Source: an uncultured Prevotellaceae bacterium (GTDB taxonomy: Bacteria; Bacteroidota; Bacteroidia; Bacteroidales; Bacteroidaceae). From it: a DNA stretch of 26,747 bases. The notes beneath the pieces were generated by a model. It did no database searches. It saw only the letters and a program-made list of their open reading frames with translations, and was not told where the DNA came from. The position numbers and the translations under genes are program-made. How positions within the stretch are numbered: the stretch's first letter is position 1; the number at the start of each line of letters is the position of its first letter. This document shows, piece after piece, positions 8,256 to 14,685 of this stretch. Location: NCBI GenBank assembly GCA_937900485.1, contig CALCEL010000026.1, forward strand, positions 1 through 26,747, read 5' to 3'.

Positions 8256-8263
8256 CAAATGTA
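8256..8263 (-). promoter_or_regulatory. Candidate -7 promoter box of the glycan operon
   Basis: Read on the minus strand, TACATTTG matches TAnnTTTG and lies about 30 bases before the symporter ATG, giving a short 5' UTR. No convincing -33 TTTG is seen, which would fit an activator-dependent promoter. Confidence 0.45.
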
Positions 8264-8452
8264 GCATTTTAGGATTATTTGCCGTGGGTTAATCGTTACA
8301 TTTTTTTTCGTTTTTGTAACATCAAGTCATTTCATGCTCTTTCGTTGACACAAAGACGTGCTTTGGCTATGCCTGAAGCAGTGGTTTGTATCACTGCCGA
8401 ACGGAAAAACGTCAACGGACGCATACGATGGACATTGCCTTGGCAGGTATAC

Positions 8453-8499
8453 AAAAAACGCGTCAGTTGCTCCGAAAGGAGAGACTGACGCGGTTTTTA
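8453..8499 (-). terminator. Bidirectional terminator after leuB
   Basis: CGCGTCAGT (8459-8467) pairs with ACTGACGCG (8484-8492). Inside, CTCC-GAAA-GGAG (8470-8481) forms a GNRA-capped helper stem. T-runs follow on both strands: minus TTTTTTG, plus GTTTTTAT. It serves leuB; no plus-strand gene ends here. Confidence 0.88.
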
Positions 8500-8521
8500 T
8501 GGTCGATCAAAATGATTGGGA

Positions 8522-9583
8522 TTATTTGTTCTTTATGTAGTCAACAATCCATGCGCCGACTTCTTTGGTGCCATACTTAGCACCGCCCTCAACCTGAATC
8601 TCAGGAGTACGCACGTTGGCGTCAAGGGATGCGTTCACTGCCTCGCGTATGAGAGCCCCTTCCTCCTTCAAATCGAAATACTCATAAAGCATAGCCACTG
8701 AGAGAATCTGAGCCAACGGGTTGGCGATGTTTAGTCCCTTAGCCTGTGGCCATGATCCATGAATAGGCTCAAACACTGGAGTGTGCTCACCTGTTGAAGC
8801 TGATGGAAGCAGCCCCATAGAGCCTGTGATGCATGAGCCCTCGTCTGTGAGTATGTCACCGAAGGTGTTCTCTGTCACCATGACATCGAAGAACTTAGGT
8901 TCCTGTATCATACGCATGGCAGCGTTGTCGACATACATATAGTCGGTAGTCACCTCTGGGTACTTAGGGGCCATCTCCTGAGCAACGGCGCGCCACAGAC
9001 GGCTTGACGCCAGGACGTTAGCCTTGTCAACGACTGTCAGGTGCTTGTTGCGTTGCATAGCATACTGATAAGCAACCTTCAAGATGCGCTCCACCTCTTT
9101 ACGTGTGTATGCGTTAGTGTCATACGCCTCGTCAGTTCCCTCTTTCTTGGCTCCGAAGTACATACCTCCAGTAAGCTCACGGATGCAGATGAAATCCGCA
9201 CCTCTCACCAGCTCGTCTTTCAGCGGAGATTTGTGCACCAGACAGTCGAATGTGGTGACAGGGCGGATGTTAGCGAAAAGACCAAGTTTTTTACGCATGG
9301 CCAACAAGCCCTGCTCAGGACGGACTTTGGCGTTTGGATTGTTGTCGAACTTCGGGTCACCGACACTGGCGAACAACACAGCGTCCGCATCCATACAAGT
9401 CTGGAACGTGTCCTCCGGGAAAGGATCACCGACTTCATCTATAGCATGAGCACCGCACAAAGCCTCTTTGTAGCTCACTTCATGTCCGAACTTAGCAGCC
9501 ACAGCGTCCATGACAGCCACGCCCTGCTCCATAATTTCCGGGCCGATACCGTCACCAGCCAACACAGCAATTTTTAATTTCAT
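8522..9583 (-). CDS. leuB: 3-isopropylmalate dehydrogenase
   Basis: Oxidatively decarboxylates (2R,3S)-3-isopropylmalate to 2-oxoisocaproate with NAD+, the third step of leucine synthesis; cytoplasmic. The 353-residue length is standard. Signatures are LAGDGIGPEIM (8-18), the substrate-binding arginines around VRPEQGLLAMRKKLGLFANIRP, LTGGMYFG, DKANVLASSRLWR, the metal-binding run with DNAAMRMI, and the NAD loop EPIHGSWPQAKGLNIANP. The last carries HGSWPQA where many bacteria have HGSAPDI. The other leucine genes (leuA, leuC, leuD) are not adjacent: about 1 kb upstream has no protein gene, and a terminator follows. It therefore appears to be a stand-alone transcription unit here. Confidence 0.96.
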   Translation of the reverse strand: MKLKIAVLAGDGIGPEIMEQGVAVMDAVAAKFGHEVSYKEALCGAHAIDEVGDPFPEDTFQTCMDADAVLFASVGDPKFDNNPNAKVRPEQGLLAMRKKLGLFANIRPVTTFDCLVHKSPLKDELVRGADFICIRELTGGMYFGAKKEGTDEAYDTNAYTRKEVERILKVAYQYAMQRNKHLTVVDKANVLASSRLWRAVAQEMAPKYPEVTTDYMYVDNAAMRMIQEPKFFDVMVTENTFGDILTDEGSCITGSMGLLPSASTGEHTPVFEPIHGSWPQAKGLNIANPLAQILSVAMLYEYFDLKEEGALIREAVNASLDANVRTPEIQVEGGAKYGTKEVGAWIVDYIKNK

Positions 9584-9668
9584 GTCAGATATGTTATTAA
9601 TGTTAACTTATTATAATTATCCCCACTGAATAAATAACAAATTATAAGCACACTATGCTTGCAGGCTG

Positions 9669-9676
9669 CAAATTTA
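9669..9676 (-). promoter_or_regulatory. Candidate -7 promoter box of leuB
   Basis: TAAATTTG on the minus strand matches TAnnTTTG. Transcription from about 9662 would leave a leader of roughly 80 nt with a small AAGCA/TGCTT hairpin. No leucine-rich leader peptide is visible in it. Confidence 0.45.
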
Positions 9677-9814
9677 CACTTTTTTCGGGAAAGAACGCCT
9701 TACTTTCATTTTCATTTGTAATTTTGCTCACAAATAAACCAGGCAACACTCTAAATGTAATCTGTTTTCACGGGCAAGCATGGTGTTTTCCGGGGAAATG
9801 ACACGTGGGGTATT

Positions 9815-9903
9815 TAAAAGCGAAAAGCGCTAATCTCACGATCGGCGCTATTTCTGTTCTCAATAAGTATTAATTTTTTTAAGGTAAAAAGATTGTTTTT
9901 AGG
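9815..9903 (-). ncRNA. Candidate small RNA of about 90 nt (or start of a long leuB leader)
   Basis: A good minus-strand promoter (box at 9910-9917) points into a region without ORF. About 55-75 nt downstream of the predicted start, an AGCGC/GCGCT hairpin (9826-9830 with 9845-9849, inner ATC/GAT) is followed on the minus strand by TTTTCGCTTTTAAA, which resembles an intrinsic terminator. The short stem makes it imperfect. If it does not terminate, the RNA would run about 320 nt into leuB. I recognise no known RNA family. Confidence 0.35.
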
Positions 9904-9909
9904 ATAGCA

Positions 9910-9917
9910 CAAAGGTA
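9910..9917 (-). promoter_or_regulatory. Consensus promoter on minus strand, no protein gene directly downstream
   Basis: TACCTTTG is a full match to TAnnTTTG. A TTG lies 19 bp upstream on the same strand, the position expected for the -33 element. It is 327 bp from the leuB start. Confidence 0.55.
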
Positions 9918-10038
9918 CGCACTTTAATAGTAAAATCAAGAGTTAATATGATGTTAAAAAACATAAGTGTTCGCACACAGAATAAAAACACGAGATTTCA
10001 GTTACGTTTTTTAGCATTTTTATATTAAAAAAGGTCAA

Positions 10039-10054
10039 GAAATCACGTGATTTC
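10039..10054. promoter_or_regulatory. Perfect 16-bp palindrome, possible operator
   Basis: GAAATCACGTGATTTC is perfectly self-complementary, in AT-rich intergenic DNA between the two candidate small RNA promoters. No regulator can be assigned. Confidence 0.4.
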
Positions 10055-10294
10055 ATATTTGTTTTCCGACATTACACAGAGACAAAATGTGTATTTCTGA
10101 CAATAATTACGTATTTTAATAGTCGTTTGCATAACGTACCCGGCACTATGCGCTCTGTAAGATTTATATCCTTTTTTGACGTTTTTGTAACATTTTTATA
10201 GCGAATGACGTGTATAATTATAAAATAAAAACGAAATTCGTCAAGAAAATGTTATTTTTTTATGAAAATATTTTCTCATGTCATAAAAACGCCT

Positions 10295-10302
10295 TACCTT
10301 TG
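10295..10302 (+). promoter_or_regulatory. Consensus promoter of the plus-strand candidate small RNA
   Basis: TACCTTTG fully matches TAnnTTTG, with predicted start near 10309. The perfect palindrome GAAAATATTTTC (10264-10275) is centred about 40 bp upstream of that start, over the -33 region, which lacks a clear TTTG. This arrangement would suit a regulator-controlled promoter. Confidence 0.6.
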
Positions 10303-10308
10303 CACCCG

Positions 10309-10449
10309 ACAAATAATTAGGTGAATAAGGGGTTAATTTAAATTTTGTAATATCGTTTTTCATTAGTTAGTTTAGTTTCAAAAGTTGTTTCAGGTAACTT
10401 GAAAAAAAGTGCATCTCAGTCGTGGTGACTTAGATGCACTTATTTTTTA
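10309..10449 (+). ncRNA. Candidate small RNA of about 140 nt
   Basis: The interval is bounded by a consensus promoter and a very strong intrinsic terminator and has no usable ORF: no ATG-initiated frame, and the GTG at 10321 is stopped after six codons. It is AT-rich with a small TTTCA/TGAAA hairpin (10388-10392 with 10400-10404) before the terminator. No known Rfam family is recognised. A reader should treat it as a predicted transcript. Confidence 0.5.
10407..10449 (+). terminator. Strong bidirectional terminator
   Basis: AAGTGCATCT (10407-10416) pairs with AGATGCACTT (10432-10441). Inside, AGTC (10418-10421) pairs with GACT (10427-10430) around the loop GTGGT. ATTTTTTAT follows on plus, and TTTTTTTC follows on minus. 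No annotated protein gene ends here on plus, which is why I infer a small RNA. Confidence 0.88.
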
Positions 10450-10562
10450 TCACTGGCACACAAGTCTTAAAGGAAGTGTTTATTGGCCTCCTCTAATTTG
10501 GATACTCTATAAAATACAAGACGTGCACCATAAACGTGCCGTGTTTTCCTGGTGTAGGAGCA

Positions 10563-10592
10563 CAAAAAACCTGCCAAGAAACTTGGCAGGTT
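10563..10592 (-). terminator. Terminator of the small lipoprotein gene
   Basis: AACCTGCCAAG (10568-10578) and CTTGGCAGGTT (10582-10592) form a perfect 11-bp stem with an AAA loop. On the minus strand it is followed by a T-run to 10563. A smaller GGGC/GCCC hairpin (10603-10615) precedes it. Confidence 0.9.
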
Positions 10593-10636
10593 AAATCGCT
10601 TAGGGCTTGTCGCCCAAAGTTGTCTGTTTGCTATAA

Positions 10637-10807
10637 TTACTTAACAGAGTCAACAGCAGCAGAATCAGCAGCGATAGAATCAACTGTTGTATCTGGCTCA
10701 ACAACTACTGTATCAGAATCAGCAGCCTCAGCAGCGTTAGTGTTGTTACCACATGATGCGAATGACATTGCTACTACAGCAGCAAACATGAAAACCAACT
10801 TCTTCAT
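10637..10807 (-). CDS. Small (56-residue) predicted lipoprotein with acidic Ala/Val/Asp/Ser tail
   Basis: The ORF starts MKKLVFMFAAVVAMSFASCG: positively charged N-terminus, hydrophobic core and a lipobox-like FASC with the cysteine at residue 19, so a lipidated envelope protein is predicted. The mature part of about 38 residues is low in complexity (Ala, Val, Asp, Ser, Thr, Glu) and acidic, ending VDSVK, with near-repeats such as DTTVDS, AADSAAVDS. No fold or function is recognised; similar tiny lipoproteins are common in Bacteroidetes. Support for a real gene is strong: a consensus TACCTTTG promoter 53 bp upstream, an A-rich leader, and a perfect terminator downstream. The isolated transcript suggests high expression, which is inference. 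Confidence 0.85.
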   Translation of the reverse strand: MKKLVFMFAAVVAMSFASCGNNTNAAEAADSDTVVVEPDTTVDSIAADSAAVDSVK

Positions 10808-10859
10808 TTTTTCTTTTACTTTTTAATGTTAAACAATCAATTTGCTTTCAAAACCGATG

Positions 10860-10867
10860 CAAAGGTA
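10860..10867 (-). promoter_or_regulatory. Consensus promoter of the small lipoprotein gene
   Basis: TACCTTTG on the minus strand matches TAnnTTTG. Predicted start is near 10853, giving a 5' UTR of about 46 nt rich in A, typical of strongly translated Bacteroidetes genes. Confidence 0.65.
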
Positions 10868-10901
10868 TTAAGTTTTTTCATACGCTATTCTCTTAATCGC
10901 A

Positions 10902-10947
10902 TTTTTTTTTAAAAAAAATAAAAAAAAGTCGTTTTTACTCATAAAAC
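10902..10947 (-). terminator. Weak terminator candidate after hemW
   Basis: On the minus strand a short GTTTT/AAAAC stem (10931-10947) is followed by GAC and a long T-rich run down to 10902. The stem is AT-rich; termination would rely on the T-tract. Confidence 0.35.
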
Positions 10948-10975
10948 AAGCGTCGGAATCCTGTTTACACCTTAT

Positions 10976-12115
10976 TTATATGTACATTAGGTCGGACATG
11001 ACGTCGTTTGACACGAATAATCCTCTGCGTGTCAGACGTATAATGTTATGACCGTTTGAACCGTTTATCAGCTCAAGTCTTCCGCCTTTGATGTGTGTCT
11101 CCGCGTTGTTCATGAGGTAGTCGGTCATGAGGTATCCGAATCTCTCCGTCAAGTCGTTCAGGTCTATTCCGTCTTTTGTCCTCAAGCCAGTCATGACGTA
11201 CTCGTCATATATCTCATTTGTGGAAAGCTGTTCGTACTCTCGTTGTAGTCTCTTGTCCTCCATTCCTTCAAGGTATTCTGTCAGTGAGGTTGGATTGCTC
11301 CATCTTTTTTTGCCGTCGAAGGAGTGTGCTGCGGCTCCGGCACCTAAGTACGGTATGTTATGCCAATAGCTGGAGTTGTGACGTGAGCGGTGTCCCGGCA
11401 ACGCCCAGTTGGACAGCTCGTAATGCTCAAAACCTGCGGATTCGGCCTCGTCGATGAGACATTCATACATCAATACGGACAGTTCTTCGTCAATCTCGCT
11501 GACAGCTCCTTTGTCGAGCATCTCGGTCAGTCTGGTGCCGTCCTCGTACATGAGTGAGTATGCGGACAGATGTTGTACTCCGAGTGAAAGGGCTGTGTGT
11601 ATGTCATCTTTCCATTGGTCCAGTGTCTGCCCAGGAAACCCAAACATGAGGTCGATGCTTATATTGTCGAAACCTGCTTGTTTTGCAAGTTCGACAGCCT
11701 TTACGGCTTGTGTTGATGAGTGACGTCGTCGCAGGAAGGTGAGTCTGCTATCATCGAAAGATTGTACTCCCATGCTGAGTCTGTTGTATCCGAGGCTGCG
11801 CAGTCCGGAGAGATAGTCCTCGTTGATATCGTCTGGGTTGCACTCGATGGTTACCTCGGCCGAAGCGTCTATCGTGTAGTTGTCACGTATGTTCGTCATG
11901 ACAGATGAGAGATGGTCCAGTGACAGCTGTGACGGCGTTCCGCCTCCGAAGTATATGGTAGCCACGTTGCCGTCGAGCTTGCCGGAGTATTCAGTGAGTT
12001 CGTCACAGAGTGCTCTGACGTAGCGGTCACGGTGGGCGAGGCTGGTCGTGGAGTAGAAACCGCAGTATATACAACGTGACCTGCAAAAAGGCACGTGAAC
12101 ATATATTCCAAACAT
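10976..12115 (-). CDS. hemW: Radical SAM heme chaperone HemW
   Basis: A 379-residue HemW-type protein, often misnamed oxygen-independent coproporphyrinogen oxidase. HemW binds heme and passes it to membrane proteins; it is not the HemN enzyme. The [4Fe-4S] motif is C11-x3-C15-x2-C18-G-F20, with Phe after the last cysteine as in HemW, whereas HemN has a further Cys there. Other signatures are YFGGGTPSQL, ECNPDDI, RLSMGVQSFDD, SIDLMFGFPGQT and the C-terminal YLGAGAAAHSF. The ORF extends upstream to 12253, but those 46 residues are Cys/Leu-rich and unrelated, and a consensus promoter box (12136-12143) lies inside them. The start MFGIYVHVPFC at 12115 is therefore right. It is divergent from the EF-G2 gene. 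Confidence 0.93.
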   Translation of the reverse strand: MFGIYVHVPFCRSRCIYCGFYSTTSLAHRDRYVRALCDELTEYSGKLDGNVATIYFGGGTPSQLSLDHLSSVMTNIRDNYTIDASAEVTIECNPDDINEDYLSGLRSLGYNRLSMGVQSFDDSRLTFLRRRHSSTQAVKAVELAKQAGFDNISIDLMFGFPGQTLDQWKDDIHTALSLGVQHLSAYSLMYEDGTRLTEMLDKGAVSEIDEELSVLMYECLIDEAESAGFEHYELSNWALPGHRSRHNSSYWHNIPYLGAGAAAHSFDGKKRWSNPTSLTEYLEGMEDKRLQREYEQLSTNEIYDEYVMTGLRTKDGIDLNDLTERFGYLMTDYLMNNAETHIKGGRLELINGSNGHNIIRLTRRGLFVSNDVMSDLMYI

Positions 12116-12135
12116 ATAAGAGTCTTTTTGTGCCG

Positions 12136-12143
12136 CAAAGATA
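12136..12143 (-). promoter_or_regulatory. Consensus promoter of hemW
   Basis: TATCTTTG on the minus strand fits TAnnTTTG, and a TTG lies 19 bp upstream at the -33 position. Predicted start is near 12129, leaving a 5' UTR of about 14 nt before the ATG at 12115. Confidence 0.7.
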
Positions 12144-12312
12144 GCAATAAGGCGATTCACGACAACCAAAAATGTTTTACAACATAAATTTAGGAAGACA
12201 CATTTAAGCCTTTTTCCGTAATTTGCGCACGTTTTTGACAGATATATAGCCAAAATACCAAGATTTGAGAAACAACCTTAAAACGTAACAACCTTAAAAA
12301 TAGCGAACCATT

Positions 12313-14472
12313 ATGAAAATTTATCAGACCAACGAAATCAAAAACATCGCGCTCCTTGGTAATGACGGGTCAGGTAAGACCACGCTCACAGAATCACTCC
12401 TCTATGAGGCAGGCTTAATCAGCCGACGTGGTCGTATCACAGCAAAAAACACAGTGAGTGACTATTTCCCCGTTGAGCAAGAGTATGGCTACAGTGTCTT
12501 TTCCACGGTGTATCATGTGGAATGGAATGGTAAGAAACTGAATATTATTGATTGTCCGGGTGCTGACGACTTCGTAGGACAGGCTATCACGGCACTTAAT
12601 GTGACTGACACGGCAATCCTCCTCATTAATGGTCAGTATGGTCCAGAGGTCGGAACGCAGAATCATTTCAGATATACGGAGAAGCTCGGCAAGCCCGTGA
12701 TATTTCTCGTTAATCAGTTAGACTCGGAGAAGTTTGACTATAATAATGTGTTGGAGAAGCTGGTGGACAACTACGGTTCTAAGGTGGTGCCAATTCAGTA
12801 TCCGTTGAATGAGGGTCCTGAGTTCAATGCTCTCATCGACGTTTTGTTGATGAAGAAATATTCCTGGAAGCCGGAGGGCGGTGAGCCTATCATTGAGGAT
12901 ATACCAGAGAAGGAGAAGGCTAAGGCGATGGAGATGCATAAGGCGCTTGTTGAGGCAGCCGCGGAGAATGACGAACGACTGATGGAGAAATTCTTCGAGT
13001 CGGAGGCTCTTACTGAGGATGAGATGCGTGAGGGTATAAGAAAGGGACTGGCTGCCCGTAGCATGTTCCCTGTATTTTGCGTCTGCGCCTCTAAGGATAT
13101 GGGCGTGAGACGTCTGATGGAGTTCCTCGGAAATGTGGTGCCTTTCGTGGATGAGATGCCACAGGTGCACAACACACGTGGAGAGATCGTGAATCCGGAC
13201 CCTAACGCTCCTACTTCTTTGTATTTCTTTAAGACGGCGAATGAACCGCATATTGGTGGTGTGCAATATTTTAAGGTGATGTCCGGTAAGGTGCATGAGG
13301 GTGATGACCTCACTAACAGTGACAGGGGAAGCAAGGAAAGACTGGCTCAGATTTTCGTGTGTGCCGGAGCGAACAGAGAGAAAGTGGATGAGCTTGTTGC
13401 CGGTGACATCGGTTGTACAGTGAAACTGAAAGATGTCAGGACAGGAAACACGTTGGTTGCTAAGGATTGCGAACATCGTTTCAATTTCGTGAAATATCCG
13501 AACCCTAAATACAGCAGGGCCATCAAGGCTGTCAATGAGGCTGATACGGAGAAGATGATAACTGCGATTCAGAAGATGAGTCAGGAGGATCCTACGTGGG
13601 TGCTTGAGCAAAGCAAGGAGTTGAAGCAGACCATTGTGAGTGGTCAGGGGGAGTTCCATCTCCGCACATTGAAATGGAGACTAGAGAATAACGAGAAGAT
13701 AAATATAGTATACGAGGAGCCGAGGATTCCTTATCGCGAGACAATCACAAAAGCGGCAAGGGCTGACTATCGTCATAAGAAACAGTCTGGAGGTGCTGGA
13801 CAGTTTGGCGAGGTGCATCTGATTGTCGAGCCTTACTATGACGGCATGCCTGAACCTACGTCGTACAAGTTTGACGGACAGGAGTTCAAGGTCACTCAGA
13901 AGGGTAAAGAGGAAGTGGAGCTTGAGTGGGGCGGAAAACTGGTGTTTATCGACTCTGTGGTCGGCGGAGCCATCGATAAACGATTCATGCCGGCTATTCT
14001 GAAGGGTATACTCGGAAGGATGGAACAGGGACCGATTTCCGGAAGCTACGCCCGCGATGTACGCGTCGTGGTGTATGACGGTAAGATGCATCCGGTGGAC
14101 TCTAACGAGTTGTCATTCATGCTGGCCGCACGCCACGCGTTCTCCGACGCATTCAAAAATGCTGGACCTAAGTTGCTGGAGCCTATATACGATGTCGAGG
14201 TGTTTGTACCAGGTGACAAGATGGGTGATGTCATGAGTGACTTGCAGGGACGAAGAGGTATGATTGTTGGTTCGGAGAGCGAGAAGGGTTATGAGAAGCT
14301 CATAGCTAAAGTGCCTCTGAAGTCATTGTCTAACTACTCGACCACACTGTCTTCCATTACTGGAGGTAGAGCAAGTTTCATCATGAAATTTGCGTCATAC
14401 GAACTCGTGCCTACAGACATACAGCAGAAACTCATGAAGGAGTTCGAGGAGCAGAGTGGCGATGAGGATTAA
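12313..14472 (+). CDS. EF-G paralogue (EF-G2 type) with altered GTPase motifs
   Basis: A 719-residue elongation factor G paralogue with the usual five-domain order. Domain IV is recognisable from QSGGAGQFGEVHL and domain V from DLQGRRGMIVGSESEKGYEK and GRASFIMKF. The GTPase domain departs from canonical EF-G. The P-loop is GNDGSGKTT instead of AHIDAGKTT. Switch I reads EQEYGYS instead of EQERGIT, and switch II is DCPGADDF instead of DTPGHVDF, so the catalytic histidine is alanine (A84). The base-binding motif is NQLD (134-137) instead of NKxD. Bacteroides EF-G2 is reported to promote translocation without GTP hydrolysis and to matter under carbon limitation and in the gut; this gene shares those substitutions. 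It stands alone, away from str operon genes, with no clear TAnnTTTG box, consistent with activator control (inference). Confidence 0.93.
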   Translation: MKIYQTNEIKNIALLGNDGSGKTTLTESLLYEAGLISRRGRITAKNTVSDYFPVEQEYGYSVFSTVYHVEWNGKKLNIIDCPGADDFVGQAITALNVTDTAILLINGQYGPEVGTQNHFRYTEKLGKPVIFLVNQLDSEKFDYNNVLEKLVDNYGSKVVPIQYPLNEGPEFNALIDVLLMKKYSWKPEGGEPIIEDIPEKEKAKAMEMHKALVEAAAENDERLMEKFFESEALTEDEMREGIRKGLAARSMFPVFCVCASKDMGVRRLMEFLGNVVPFVDEMPQVHNTRGEIVNPDPNAPTSLYFFKTANEPHIGGVQYFKVMSGKVHEGDDLTNSDRGSKERLAQIFVCAGANREKVDELVAGDIGCTVKLKDVRTGNTLVAKDCEHRFNFVKYPNPKYSRAIKAVNEADTEKMITAIQKMSQEDPTWVLEQSKELKQTIVSGQGEFHLRTLKWRLENNEKINIVYEEPRIPYRETITKAARADYRHKKQSGGAGQFGEVHLIVEPYYDGMPEPTSYKFDGQEFKVTQKGKEEVELEWGGKLVFIDSVVGGAIDKRFMPAILKGILGRMEQGPISGSYARDVRVVVYDGKMHPVDSNELSFMLAARHAFSDAFKNAGPKLLEPIYDVEVFVPGDKMGDVMSDLQGRRGMIVGSESEKGYEKLIAKVPLKSLSNYSTTLSSITGGRASFIMKFASYELVPTDIQQKLMKEFEEQSGDED

Positions 14473-14569
14473 GACTTCGTTTGTCAGATTTTTTTATCTG
14501 ACAGATGTGGTATCTATCGAAATAGTCTTCATACTTTGTAAATAGACAACTAAAATGTATAGTTGTGTT

Positions 14570-14598
14570 AAAGTCCGCGGGAATCTGCGGACTTTTTT
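14570..14598 (+). terminator. Terminator of the EF-G2 gene
   Basis: AAAGTCCGC (14570-14578) and GCGGACTTT (14587-14595) form a 9-bp stem with an 8-nt loop and a T-run. A second, AT-richer hairpin (TGTCAGAT 14482-14489 with ATCTGACA 14496-14503) lies just after the stop codon. Confidence 0.9.
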
Positions 14599-14641
14599 AT
14601 TATTTTTTCTTAATTTTATTGTAATAATTTAAACAAAGGAT

Positions 14642-14649
14642 TTAATTTG
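14642..14649 (+). promoter_or_regulatory. Tentative promoter of the two-component operon
   Basis: TTAATTTG is one base off TAnnTTTG, with TTG about 20 bp upstream. Predicted start near 14656 leaves a 30-nt A-rich leader before the kinase ATG. Confidence 0.35.
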
Positions 14650-14685
14650 CAGTCAACAATGAAAAAATAGAATAAGAGAAAAGTA

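Noticed and set aside
8279..8488. Plus-strand ORFs between the symporter and leuB genes
   Set aside because: They overlap the bidirectional terminator and have no recognisable protein features.
9041..9577. 178-codon plus-strand ORF opposite leuB
   Set aside because: leuB is certain from its motifs; this is its antisense shadow.
8311..10193. Shared 14-mer CGTTTTTGTAACAT near 8310 and 10180
   Set aside because: Only two copies in AT-rich DNA with no shared layout; likely chance, though it could be a promoter-associated word.
12116..12253. N-terminal extension of HemW by 46 residues
   Set aside because: The extension contains a consensus promoter box for hemW, and its sequence is not HemW-like.
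12718..13659. 313-codon ORF antisense to the EF-G2 gene
   Set aside because: Length arises from codon bias of the real gene on the plus strand; composition (His/Leu/Arg-rich) matches no protein family.
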